The position numbers and the translations under genes are program-made. Shown one piece after another: positions 1-6,425 of a DNA stretch of 20,359 nt. The notes beneath the pieces were generated by a model. That model ran no database searches and had not been told where the DNA came from. It saw nothing but the letters and a program-made list of their open reading frames with translations. Every line of letters starts with the position of its first letter. Position 1 is the first letter of the stretch. Source of the stretch: an uncultured Christensenella sp. Its GTDB lineage: Bacteria > Bacillota > Clostridia > Christensenellales > Borkfalkiaceae. The stretch covers positions 1 to 20,359 of the forward strand of contig CAJTVA010000024.1 of NCBI GenBank assembly GCA_910579585.1, read 5' to 3'.

Positions 1-2
1 GG

Positions 3-89
3 TTCTATTCGGATATTAAAGTCGGAGCATCCGACGAAATGCATATTGACGCACTTGGAAATCATTTGGGCGACATAATTTGGAAGTAA
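3..89 (+). CDS. C-terminal end of an unidentified protein (partial)
   Basis: An open frame enters from the left edge and ends at TAA 87-89. It gives 28 residues beginning FYSDIKVGASDEM and ending HLGDIIWK. It reads as ordinary coding sequence and its stop overlaps the next ATG as TAATG. The neighbouring immunity-like genes suggest part of a toxin-immunity locus, but no family can be assigned from so short a tail. Confidence 0.5.
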   Translation, partial: FYSDIKVGASDEMHIDALGNHLGDIIWK

Positions 90-211
90 TGAAAAAATTA
101 TTATCGGCTTAAATTTTTTGTATTACTGCTGTTTTTGGTAACATTGTTTATTGCGAAACGAAAAACGCAACCTTACCCTACTATTCGGATAAAGTTGCAG
201 TGAATTTTTAA
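89..211 (+). pseudogene. Possible broken short secreted-peptide gene with in-frame stop
   Basis: The ATG at 89-91 overlaps the upstream stop as TAATG. Translation gives MKKLLSA and then TAA at 110-112. If that stop is read through, the frame continues with a hydrophobic stretch (IFCITAVFGNIVYC) and runs to TAA at 209-211, about 40 codons. A basic start followed by a hydrophobic core resembles a signal peptide. A point mutation creating TAA may therefore have interrupted a small secreted or lipoprotein-like gene. It could equally be a seven-codon chance ORF. There is no homology evidence. Confidence 0.25.
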
Positions 212-239
212 GCGCGCGGCTAAGCCGCGCGCTTATTTA
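209..239 (+). terminator. Intrinsic terminator
   Basis: A 12-bp perfect stem (TAAGCGCGCGGC with its complement, loop TAA, 209-235) is followed by an AT-rich tail TTATT. It closes the transcription unit entering from the left edge. The tail is weak in T, so termination may be partial. Confidence 0.65.
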
Positions 240-285
240 TTCAAGTCCTCACCATAGTGCAAAGTCTTATTTTTACATTATATAG

Positions 286-314
286 TTGAAAAATGCGCTC
301 GTTTCTGGTATTAT
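286..314 (+). promoter_or_regulatory. Sigma-A promoter of the immunity-like gene cluster
   Basis: The -35 TTGAAA is at 286-291 and the -10 TATTAT at 309-314, with an exact 17-base spacer. A TG before the -10 (TGG then TATTAT) gives an extended -10 element. It lies 36 bases upstream of the ATG at 351 and just after the terminator at 209-239, so the following genes probably start their own operon here. Confidence 0.6.
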
Positions 315-350
315 TTATATATATTTGATATTAGGAGCAATGAAAGAAAA

Positions 351-995
351 ATGACTTTTAAAGAACATATAGAAAACGCATTTCGGAAATTATCGCAAAG
401 AGGTTGGCTTGAAAATTTAAGACCGTCTGAAATAACCGATAGCGAAATTGCTAAATTCGAAAAACGAAAGCGTTTGAGATTTCCTGCGGTTTTTAAAGCA
501 TATTTAACTACCTATAAGCGCGATGACGACGATATTATAGGCATAGCTTATGATTACAAAAACAACGAACTTAAAATTAATTTAATAAACTTATACGATT
601 TTGCTTACGACATTTCCGATTTATCGGAAGCGTTAACGAATTTTTGTGCCGAATTTAAGGAATGGGAAACCAAGCCCGATAAGAAAGTATATGAAAACTT
701 GTTTCCGATTGCCTATATGGACGGATATTTATGTCTTGATTTAAGCCGTTCCGACGGAGAAGATTGTCCTGTCGTATGGTTGGAATACGGCGGCTTCTGG
801 AAAGAAAACGGTTATTTCGATTTGGAAGGGGTTCTTCACGGTGAGATTTTTGCCCCTGATTTCAAAACTTTTATTGACTGGTATTTTTGCGGAGCTTTGG
901 AGAACATTTACGAAAGCACAAACGGCGTGAAAGTGAACCGTGAATTTTATGAAAACTGGCTAAAAAAGAATTTTTCATACCATAAAGGAAAATAA
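351..995 (+). CDS. SUKH (SMI1/KNR4) family immunity-like protein
   Basis: The 214-residue protein has the layout of SMI1/KNR4 (SUKH) proteins. A helical N-terminus with ITDSEIAKFEKRKRLRFP (about 28-45) matches the 'I..FE...g..LP..y..yl' region, followed by AYLTTY. Later come LFPIAYMDGYLCLDLS (about 117-132) and VVWLEYGG (about 141-148), the usual glycine-rich strand region. Family members mostly neutralise polymorphic toxins in the cytoplasm; that role is inferred here. AGGAG at 333-337 lies 13 bases before the ATG. A four-codon ORF (ATG at 340) ends as ATGA across this start. No matching toxin is visible in the window. Confidence 0.75.
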   Translation: MTFKEHIENAFRKLSQRGWLENLRPSEITDSEIAKFEKRKRLRFPAVFKAYLTTYKRDDDDIIGIAYDYKNNELKINLINLYDFAYDISDLSEALTNFCAEFKEWETKPDKKVYENLFPIAYMDGYLCLDLSRSDGEDCPVVWLEYGGFWKENGYFDLEGVLHGEIFAPDFKTFIDWYFCGALENIYESTNGVKVNREFYENWLKKNFSYHKGK

Positions 996-999
996 CAAT

Positions 1000-1488
1000 A
1001 TGTCCGAACACAGTTTAATAATAGCGCTAAAATACGGCGAAAAATTGAAAGAATTTGACGATATCGCCCAAGCCGAAAAATATTTTATCTCATACAAAGA
1101 CGAATTGCTCAATAGGTTAGAAGCTTTAAGCGAACAATTAGACGGTTTTTTCCCCGACTACACTATTGAAAGTCTAAAAAATATAGAAAAATTATATTTT
1201 GAATTGTATCGCAATAATGCATTCGGTAAATTAGGATTATCGCAAAAACAATTTGAAAGTATTATGTCTGTATATTGGGGTGAGGTCGTTATTAAAAATA
1301 ATGCGGACGCCAAATGGTTAATTGAAGAATTTGCTTTTTCACAAGGAAAATATGAATTGCTTGTAAATAAAGATCTATGTAATATTTCGATAGTCGATAT
1401 GTTCCAAGACTTGTATAAAAGACAAGGCAACAAACGGCAGAATTTATTATTCAGAGAATATAACAGGTATTTTGCAAGGCAACTTTGA
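1000..1488 (+). CDS. Unrecognised 162-aa protein, possible immunity protein
   Basis: Starts four bases after the SUKH gene with AAAGGA just upstream, so the two are probably co-transcribed. The protein is acidic and mostly helical with no signal peptide or membrane segment. The central stretch VYWGEVVIKNNADAKWLIEEF (about residues 90-110) has a 'Y-x-GE-V … W' pattern that recalls several small immunity or DUF families, but I cannot assign one. The position behind a SUKH gene supports an immunity or accessory role by association only. Confidence 0.65.
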   Translation: MSEHSLIIALKYGEKLKEFDDIAQAEKYFISYKDELLNRLEALSEQLDGFFPDYTIESLKNIEKLYFELYRNNAFGKLGLSQKQFESIMSVYWGEVVIKNNADAKWLIEEFAFSQGKYELLVNKDLCNISIVDMFQDLYKRQGNKRQNLLFREYNRYFARQL

Positions 1489-1524
1489 TTTTCGCTGAAT
1501 AAATTGGTCAGATAAGGTACGAAA

Positions 1525-1863
1525 ATGGAAATATGTGAAATAACGCTTGACGGCAAACAGTATGACATGTTAAAAAGTATGCTCAACTGCGACAGAAGGG
1601 CGGACTTAATAAGAAAAATACCAATCAACGGAAAAGAGTTGTTTTATGATATGATTCACGAAATATATTCACCTGTAACAGACGGATGGAGTACGCGTGA
1701 AATCGTGTTGAACGAGTCAACCGATGCGCTAAACCTGTTACGATTTATGACAAAACAGATATTTCCGAACGATGAATACTATTTTGTGCGACAAATAGGA
1801 AGAAAATGGGCGAATTTTCGTTTTGAAAAAGATTGCGCGCTTATAATTTTAAAAGACAAGTAA
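1525..1863 (+). CDS. Unrecognised 112-aa protein in the immunity-like cluster
   Basis: Starts 36 bases after the preceding gene in the same direction, with a modest AAGG upstream of the ATG. It is soluble, of mixed alpha/beta character, and has a basic C-terminal segment (VRQIGRKWANFRFEK, about residues 91-105). No motif or family is recognised. It is the last gene before the strong terminator at 1977, so it closes the cluster. It may be another immunity protein, but nothing in the sequence proves that. Confidence 0.55.
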   Translation: MEICEITLDGKQYDMLKSMLNCDRRADLIRKIPINGKELFYDMIHEIYSPVTDGWSTREIVLNESTDALNLLRFMTKQIFPNDEYYFVRQIGRKWANFRFEKDCALIILKDK

Positions 1864-1976
1864 AAGAGTATGAGGCAAACAAGGAATGAATTTATAACCA
1901 GAAAAAGTTTCTTGACTTTGTAGCGAAGCTTGCTTAATTATAAAATTCGTTTTAGGCTATTTTTAGTGTTAAAAAT

Positions 1977-2011
1977 AAAGTCGAATTACTTTTCAGTAAT
2001 TCGACTTTTTT
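1977..2011 (+). terminator. Strong intrinsic terminator, probably bidirectional
   Basis: A 14-bp perfect stem (AAAGTCGAATTACT, loop TTTC, then the complement) spans 1977-2008 with a T run through 2011. On the minus strand the same hairpin is followed by TTTATTTTT, so it can also end the recombinase transcript coming from the right. Confidence 0.85.
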
Positions 2012-2025
2012 AATGCAAAAAATAA

Positions 2026-2058
2026 CGCAACCCTATTCGGAATTCGAATTAGGTTGCG
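2026..2058. repeat. Long imperfect inverted repeat over the recombinase stop codon, candidate att or hairpin
   Basis: CGCAACC at 2026-2032 pairs with GGTTGCG at 2052-2058. After two mismatches the pairing resumes as ATTCG with CGAAT around a GAATTC centre. The recombinase stop (2049-2051) lies inside it. Serine integrase attachment sites are short imperfect palindromes usually next to the recombinase gene, so this is a candidate element end. A transcript hairpin is the alternative. Confidence 0.35.
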
Positions 2059-3521
2059 TATGGTGCACCAAGTGATTTAATATCCGAATTTTTTGTTGCT
2101 TCAAGCTCGGAAAAGAATACCGTCTGCGTTCCGTCCTTGAAGTTAAAAGTAATGGTAAACTTATCGTCGTACAGGTAAATTGAGTTCACAAACCCGTCTA
2201 TAAGCCGCCGTTTTCCTTCAAGCGTGGTCATATCAAGGTTTCTGAATCTCTCTATACCGAACAATATTTGTTCTTTCGTAAGGAAGGGCTTTTTTATTTT
2301 CTCTTGCAAAATGGCTATTTCAATTTCTTTCTTTTTGCTTTCAAGTTGTGCAAGTCTGTCCTTCGTTGTGTCCATTATAATACCTTGCTCGATAGCGTTC
2401 ATAAGATTTTCAATGCGCTTTTCGGTGTCTGCAAGCTGTCCTTTCAAGTGCGGTATTCTCGGATTTTCTTCTCCCTGTAAAACGTAAATTCTTTCGGTAA
2501 GATATTCCACCAACTTATCGTCGTGCAGAACTTTCATAGCCTTTTCAACAACTAAATCTTCTATCCAATCTTTTCGCACGGCTTTTTTGTCGCAGATATG
2601 GACTTTCTTTGTGTTCGCACATTTGTAGTAACGGTAAACCCTTGAAGTTCCCATACCGCTTTCGCCAACCATATGAGTATTGCATTTGCCACAAAAAAGT
2701 TTTAGAGTAAGCAAATAATCATCTTCGGCTTTATGCCTTGCCGGCGCTTTCTTGTTCTTTGTCAAACGCTGTTGTACTCTCTCGAAAACATCTTCCGATA
2801 CAAGCAGCGGTATAATGTTAGGCACGGTTACATCACGGAATTTATATTCACCCAAATAACGGCGGTTGGATAGCATACGCTGAACGCCCGTGCCGTTTAT
2901 CTTGCCGCCACGATAAGAGCGTATCTTCTTTTCGTCAAGGTAGTCCACTATATATTTAATGGTATGCCCGTCGGCGTACATAGTGAAAATCTCTTGAAGA
3001 ATAGGCGCATAAGTTTCGTGCGGCTCGAACTTTCTTTCCGCATTGAGCTTATAACCGAAAGTGATTTGACCGCCGTTGTTTATGCCTTTGAGTACGTTTT
3101 CAGTCATACCGCGCACAACTTTTTCGGCAAGCTCGGCTGAATAGAATTCTGCCATTCCTTCCAAAACCGATTCAAGAAGTATGCCTTCCGAGCCTTCGGC
3201 AATAGCTTCCTTTGCGGAAACAACTTTTACACCGTTCTTGCGGAGTAGTGCTTTGTAGTGTGCGCTGTCATAACGGTTACGGGAAAAGCGGTCTAACTTC
3301 CAAACGATAATGCAATCAAAAGCGTGTTTATAGCTGTCCTTAATCATTTGCTGAAATTCAGGACGATTATCCGATTTAGCCGAAAGCGCACGGTCTATGT
3401 ATGACTTGATAACATCAATTCCTGCGTGTTCGGCAAATTCCATACACTCACGAAGCTGACCTTCGATAGACGCTTCCGTTTGATTGTCTGAACTGTATCT
3501 TGCGTAAATGACTGCTCTCAT
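2049..3521 (-). CDS. Large serine recombinase (integrase/resolvase of a mobilizable element)
   Basis: The 490-residue protein catalyses site-specific excision and integration through a serine nucleophile. The N-terminal resolvase fold starts VIYARYSS, with catalytic Ser10 expected in the Tyr-Ser-Ser motif. WKLDRFSRNR (74-83) carries the active-site arginines. A recombinase domain follows (about 150-255), then a zinc ribbon with Cys277, Cys280, Cys301 and Cys310, then a coiled coil (about 355-410) typical of large serine recombinases. Length is normal for the TndX/TnpX-like class. The ATG overlaps the stop of the upstream XRE gene as ATGA, so translation is coupled. The stop lies in the inverted repeat at 2026-2058, consistent with a gene ending at an element boundary. 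Confidence 0.93.
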   Translation of the reverse strand: MRAVIYARYSSDNQTEASIEGQLRECMEFAEHAGIDVIKSYIDRALSAKSDNRPEFQQMIKDSYKHAFDCIIVWKLDRFSRNRYDSAHYKALLRKNGVKVVSAKEAIAEGSEGILLESVLEGMAEFYSAELAEKVVRGMTENVLKGINNGGQITFGYKLNAERKFEPHETYAPILQEIFTMYADGHTIKYIVDYLDEKKIRSYRGGKINGTGVQRMLSNRRYLGEYKFRDVTVPNIIPLLVSEDVFERVQQRLTKNKKAPARHKAEDDYLLTLKLFCGKCNTHMVGESGMGTSRVYRYYKCANTKKVHICDKKAVRKDWIEDLVVEKAMKVLHDDKLVEYLTERIYVLQGEENPRIPHLKGQLADTEKRIENLMNAIEQGIIMDTTKDRLAQLESKKKEIEIAILQEKIKKPFLTKEQILFGIERFRNLDMTTLEGKRRLIDGFVNSIYLYDDKFTITFNFKDGTQTVFFSELEATKNSDIKSLGAPYAT

Positions 3522-3883
3522 TGTTTTTGTTCCTTTAATAGTTTAAGTACGGCTTCTTTGAGTTTAGCATTAGCGGCAGAGGACGGATCAAAACACATCT
3601 CTATAAAGTCCTGCATACGCTCGTCGTTCTCGAAGATTTTGGGCTGATAGTTGTATAACTTGCCTTGCGGTTCATCACACCTGCCGAAGATATAATCAAG
3701 CGAAACATCGAAATAATCTGCATACCATAGCAAAACTTCGTTTGATACTTCTGTAATACCGTTCTCATATCTATTAAGCGCAGATTGAGATATATTTCCG
3801 TTTAACTTACATAACTTCATTTGCGATAGCTTAACGCTTTGCCTTAACTCTCTTAACCTTTGACCAATTACATTATTATCCAT
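3518..3883 (-). CDS. XRE-family helix-turn-helix regulator
   Basis: The 121-residue protein has an N-terminal Cro/CI-type HTH (about residues 6-68): IGQRLRELRQ, the turn region LSQMKL, ISQSALNRYENG as recognition helix, and FDVSLDYIFGR as the usual end. The C-terminal part is a short helical tail, probably for dimerisation. It shares a four-base ATGA overlap with the serine recombinase and is translated first, so it likely controls element excision and its own expression. AAGGAGT at 3890-3896 is a strong ribosome binding site. A consensus promoter and a 16-bp palindrome (3935-3950) lie upstream and fit autoregulation, which is inferred. Confidence 0.9.
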   Translation of the reverse strand: MDNNVIGQRLRELRQSVKLSQMKLCKLNGNISQSALNRYENGITEVSNEVLLWYADYFDVSLDYIFGRCDEPQGKLYNYQPKIFENDERMQDFIEMCFDPSSAANAKLKEAVLKLLKEQKQ

Positions 3884-3903
3884 AGAATCACTCCTTGCAA
3901 AAC

Positions 3904-3932
3904 ATTATAATCATTGTCTGGGTAAACGTCAA
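3904..3932 (-). promoter_or_regulatory. Consensus promoter of the XRE-recombinase operon
   Basis: Read on the minus strand, the -35 is TTGACG (3932-3927) and the -10 TATAAT (3909-3904), with an exact 17-base spacer. It sits about 20 bases upstream of the XRE gene's start and its ribosome binding site. Confidence 0.8.
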
Positions 3933-3934
3933 GT

Positions 3935-3950
3935 CTTTATATGCATAAAG
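3935..3950. promoter_or_regulatory. 16-bp palindrome, candidate XRE operator
   Basis: CTTTAT and ATAAAG arms flank ATGC. The site lies two bases upstream of the -35 of the XRE promoter, between the divergent genes. Position and symmetry suit an HTH dimer, but binding is inferred. Confidence 0.4.
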
Positions 3951-3996
3951 ATTGATTAAGATTTCTATTTGATTTTGCCCTTGAATAATTTATAGT

Positions 3997-4353
3997 ATGA
4001 GTATAACTAAATTTAGAAAGATACGGCTCGTCATAATTATTTTAATATGGCTTCTTGTTAGCTTGATAAGTTTATTCAAAAATCTTTCTTACTACACAGT
4101 GATAAACGCAGGAAGTGTTATATCTTGTTTGTCTGCGTCATTCGCGTTATTGTTAATAATTATGACGGTGCATTTTGGTTTAAAAAAGCTATTGCCAAAC
4201 GGAACAATTAGGAATAATCGATATGCTAATGTTGCACTTGATACAGTTATTTACATTGTTGCAAGTATAGTCATCTATTGTGTTCTTATTGTGCTGTATT
4301 GTGGCTTTCTTTACTTGCTATGTGAATTAGGCTATGCCCCTGCACCACAATAG
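3997..4353 (+). CDS. Small hydrophobic membrane protein of unknown function
   Basis: The 118-residue protein starts with a short basic segment (SITKFRKIR) and has three hydrophobic stretches likely to span the membrane: about 10-27, 36-60 (with LLLIIMTVHFGL) and 80-112. I recognise no family. It lies within the mobilizable element, divergent from the XRE gene. The ATG has no clear ribosome binding site. A -10-like TATAGT directly abuts it (preceded by TTGATT with a 16-base spacer), so the true start or its expression is uncertain. Possible roles in element maintenance or conjugation are speculative. Confidence 0.5.
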   Translation: MSITKFRKIRLVIIILIWLLVSLISLFKNLSYYTVINAGSVISCLSASFALLLIIMTVHFGLKKLLPNGTIRNNRYANVALDTVIYIVASIVIYCVLIVLYCGFLYLLCELGYAPAPQ

Positions 4354-4414
4354 ATTTTCGACAAAACTTCCTATAAAAAGACAGTTCACTGCCCGTTTAT
4401 GGGAAGTGAACGCA

Positions 4415-4443
4415 TTGCGACAATATTTAGTTTATGATATAAT
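4415..4443 (+). promoter_or_regulatory. Strong promoter for the structured leader and mob region
   Basis: The -35 TTGCGA is at 4415-4420 and the -10 TATAAT at 4438-4443, with an exact 17-base spacer and a TG (4435-4436) one base before the -10. No convincing gene starts just downstream. Instead a chain of hairpins begins, leading toward the relaxase gene about 520 bases away. Confidence 0.6.
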
Positions 4444-4449
4444 TCATAC

Positions 4450-4714
4450 TGTACCATTATATGTAATGAGTGGTATTATACCCTTTTTAGGGAATAGAGT
4501 TCTGCGGTGGATATGGGGCTTATCCATTGAACGCAGAATGTTTTTAGGCGGTATAACCGCCTTGCCTTAGCTTACGGTAAGAGCGTAGGTTTTTTAAGTG
4601 TACGCAAAATTCGTGAGCCGTGATAGGCTTTTATAAGTGTACAATTTTTTAGCTATAACGACGTTCAATATCAACATTGAATCCGTGCGGAGCGTAATGC
4701 CGAGCGGATTTTTT
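4450..4714 (+). ncRNA. Structured non-coding leader with several hairpins, possible attenuator
   Basis: This gene-free stretch downstream of the promoter at 4415-4443 holds successive hairpins. The first is GGTAT/ATACC at 4472-4482. The second, at 4500-4538, pairs TTCTGCG with CGCAGAA and contains an inner TGGATA/TATCCA stem. The third is AGGCGG/CCGCCT at 4546-4562. A terminator-like hairpin ends it at 4680-4714. AAGTGTAC occurs twice (4596-4603 and 4635-4642). The layout fits a regulated leader RNA or a small RNA. I do not recognise a known riboswitch class. Confidence 0.35.
4680..4714 (+). terminator. Intrinsic terminator in the mob leader
   Basis: AATCCG (4680-4685) pairs with CGGATT (4705-4710), an inner CGG/CCG extends the stem, and a T run follows to 4714. 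It lies between the promoter at 4415 and the relaxase gene, so it could act as an attenuator or end a small RNA. Confidence 0.5.
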
Positions 4715-4783
4715 GTCGTTGTATTTTTAGCTATCTACCACTCTTTTCGTGGACAAGATAAATAAATTTCGGAGGTAAACACA

Positions 4784-4804
4784 ATGATTTTCAAACCACC
4801 ATAA
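4784..4804 (+). CDS. Possible six-codon leader peptide (MIFKPP)
   Basis: GGAGG at 4771-4775 lies eight bases before ATG 4784, an ideal spacing, yet the frame stops after six codons at TAA 4802-4804. A strong translation signal before so short a frame suggests either a regulatory leader peptide or a decayed gene start. It sits between the leader terminator and oriT. Confidence 0.3.
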   Translation: MIFKPP

Positions 4805-4841
4805 TACGGCAAGCAAACTGAAAGCAACTGTGGAAGAAATA

Positions 4842-4898
4842 ACTTATCGCCGAGCATAAGTGTAGCTCACTACACTTATTCCGCTTCGCTTCATAAGT
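4842..4898 (-). other. oriT: Candidate origin of transfer (oriT) of MobV type
   Basis: A perfect 10-bp inverted repeat (ATAAGTGTAG, loop CTCA, complement) spans 4856-4879. Its right arm ACTTAT pairs alternatively with ATAAGT at 4893-4898, and its left arm ATAAGT pairs with ACTTAT at 4842-4847. Read on the minus strand, the centre is GTAGTGAGCTAC. This resembles the pMV158 oriT, where overlapping repeats share an arm and the nick lies in TAGTGTG/TTA. By analogy the nick here would fall in TAGTGAG/CTA, between plus-strand bases 4866 and 4865. It lies directly upstream of the MobV relaxase gene. The analogy is from memory of pMV158; nicking is inferred. Confidence 0.6.
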
Positions 4899-4983
4899 TC
4901 CGTTCGCCCTGCGGGGCTTTCGACCACACGGCAAAACAAAGATTTTAAGGAGGATTTTAAGTATAAGTTATTTAGTATGCCAT

Positions 4984-5973
4984 ATGGAAAAGTATAAACG
5001 GCAAGATATATCGCCCGTTGAAAAAGAGAACGAAAGAGATGAGAACTATCAAGGCTCTAACCCACAAATAGACTGTGAGAGAACAAGCGGGAACTATCAC
5101 TTGATATACCCACAGGGCAAGTACATAGATATTATTAACAAGCGGCTTTCCACTCTCACACTTAAACGCAAGATACGCTCGGATGCTATTCTTATGAACT
5201 CGTTTGTAATCGGATCGGACGGAGAGTTTTTCAAGGGTATGCGAGCTTGGGAACAACACGCTTTCTTTGAAGATTGCGCCCGCTTCTTTATGGATAAGTA
5301 CGGCTATGAAAATATGCTGTCTGCGGTAGTCCACGTGGACGAAACAACACCGCATTTGCACTTGAACTTCGTGCCTATCAATGACGGAAGATTGAGCAGT
5401 AAAAGCCTATTCGATAGACAAAAACTTGCGGAACTGCAAACCGAGTTATGGGAACAAGTCGGAAAGAAATACGGCTTACAACGTGGCAAGGAAAACAGTC
5501 AGGCAACGCACATTACAGCCGCCGAACATAAGGCAAAAGTCATTGTACAATCGGCAGAGCAAAAGCGTGATGAGATTGACAGACAGACCGAGCAAAAGCA
5601 AGCCGAGCTTGACGGACTAACCCAAACGGTTGAAGCGGTAACGCAAGCTACGGGCAAGCCGATACCCAAAAAGAAGAAACAGGCTGCGGACGCAATCACG
5701 GCTTTAAGAGCAAGGAACGCCGTACTCGAAGAAGAAGTCAAACGAGCAAACAAAGACCGTACAGACCTATTCAGAGAGTACACAAGAGAAAAACGACGAG
5801 CTGACGAATATGAAAAGACTGTCAAGGAAGTTGCGGAAATCAAGGTGATACTGCCCGAAGGTTACGACCATCTGTTACAGGACGTGCAGTATGAAAAAGC
5901 AGACAGATACGAAAGAGAACGGCAACGCAATCTTGCCCGTATTCACGGACGATACAGCGACCACCAAATGTAA
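4984..5973 (+). CDS. mob: MobV-family relaxase (Pre/Mob)
   Basis: The relaxase nicks oriT to start conjugative mobilisation. From the ATG at 4984 the protein is 329 residues. HVDETTPHLHLNF (about 106-118) is the metal-binding histidine motif of Pre/Mob proteins. Near the N-terminus the segment KENERDEN aligns with the HNER region of pMV158 MobM, with Glu where MobM has its nucleophilic His. Residues about 185-270 form a charged coiled coil. In-frame codons upstream read SYLVCH, the usual MobV beginning (M-SYLVCHMEKYKR), but the expected ATG at 4963 is ATA. AAGGAGG (4947-4953) is spaced nine bases from that ATA and 30 from the ATG at 4984. Either AUA initiates or the protein has lost seven residues. 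It lies just after oriT. Confidence 0.92.
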   Translation: MEKYKRQDISPVEKENERDENYQGSNPQIDCERTSGNYHLIYPQGKYIDIINKRLSTLTLKRKIRSDAILMNSFVIGSDGEFFKGMRAWEQHAFFEDCARFFMDKYGYENMLSAVVHVDETTPHLHLNFVPINDGRLSSKSLFDRQKLAELQTELWEQVGKKYGLQRGKENSQATHITAAEHKAKVIVQSAEQKRDEIDRQTEQKQAELDGLTQTVEAVTQATGKPIPKKKKQAADAITALRARNAVLEEEVKRANKDRTDLFREYTREKRRADEYEKTVKEVAEIKVILPEGYDHLLQDVQYEKADRYERERQRNLARIHGRYSDHQM

Positions 5974-6013
5974 ACTTAATAACCGCTTATAAGGAGGAAA
6001 ACGCCAACAGTTA

Positions 6014-6202
6014 ATGTCAAGACGGAAAAAGAATACTACGGGGATTCCCGATTTTGAAATCGATTCCCTTGCAAGAGCATTATTGCCCGCTATTCAAGCC
6101 TACTTTGAAACCGAAGAAGGACAAAGAGAGTTTGCGGTGTGGCAAGACGAAAGGCAACAAAGACAACTGAATAATAAATTGAATAATAAAGAATCCCGTT
6201 AA
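6014..6202 (+). CDS. Small hydrophilic protein downstream of the relaxase
   Basis: The 62-residue protein starts with a basic stretch (SRRKKN), followed by FEIDSLARALLPAIQAYF, a helical segment, and ends in a Gln/Asn-rich repeat (NNKLNNKE). AAGGAGG at 5991-5997 lies 16 bases before the ATG, longer than usual; no closer in-frame start exists. It lies 40 bases after the relaxase and probably shares its transcript, which ends at 6333-6372. I do not recognise a family. A small accessory role in mobilisation is possible. Confidence 0.6.
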   Translation: MSRRKKNTTGIPDFEIDSLARALLPAIQAYFETEEGQREFAVWQDERQQRQLNNKLNNKESR

Positions 6203-6332
6203 ATCGTATAGGGATAGCCGTTGAAAAAGACGGAACACAGAAACCGCCGAAGTGTAGCGGTATATAAATGAAAGAGTTACATAAACACAATGTAGAAAGG
6301 TTGCGCCGAATATCATAAACCTAAACAACGGC

Positions 6333-6372
6333 AACAGCCGATAGAGTTTGATTGCTCTATCGGCTGTTTTAT
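6333..6372 (+). terminator. Intrinsic terminator of the mob transcript
   Basis: A 14-bp perfect stem (AACAGCCGATAGAG, loop TTTGATTG, complement) spans 6333-6368 with TTTT following. It ends the plus-strand mob unit. The minus-strand tail lacks Ts, so it should not serve the regulator gene at 6426. Confidence 0.85.
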
Positions 6373-6425
6373 ATTTATAAATAGTAAATCATCACTTACC
6401 GCAAGGTTACAATAATAGACAATAC

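Noticed and set aside
1158..1628. 156-residue minus-strand ORF
   Set aside because: It is antisense to two better-supported plus-strand genes and lacks a ribosome binding site. It is a shadow of AT-rich coding sequence.
1911..2011. TTGACT with a TAATTA 17 bases later, upstream of the strong terminator, as a small RNA gene
   Set aside because: The -10 is poor and the stretch would give only about 65 bases ending in a terminator that is already needed for the immunity-like genes and the recombinase.
4334..4570. 78-residue plus-strand ORF between the membrane protein gene and the mob leader
   Set aside because: It contains the consensus promoter (4415-4443) and runs through three hairpins (to 4562). 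There is no ribosome binding site, and the protein shows no recognisable domain. Structured non-coding DNA explains the stretch better.
6268..6318. 16-codon ORF (MKELHKHNVERLRRIS) after the small mob-linked gene
   Set aside because: No ribosome binding site and too short to judge. It may be a remnant of a longer gene cut at the element end, but nothing proves this.
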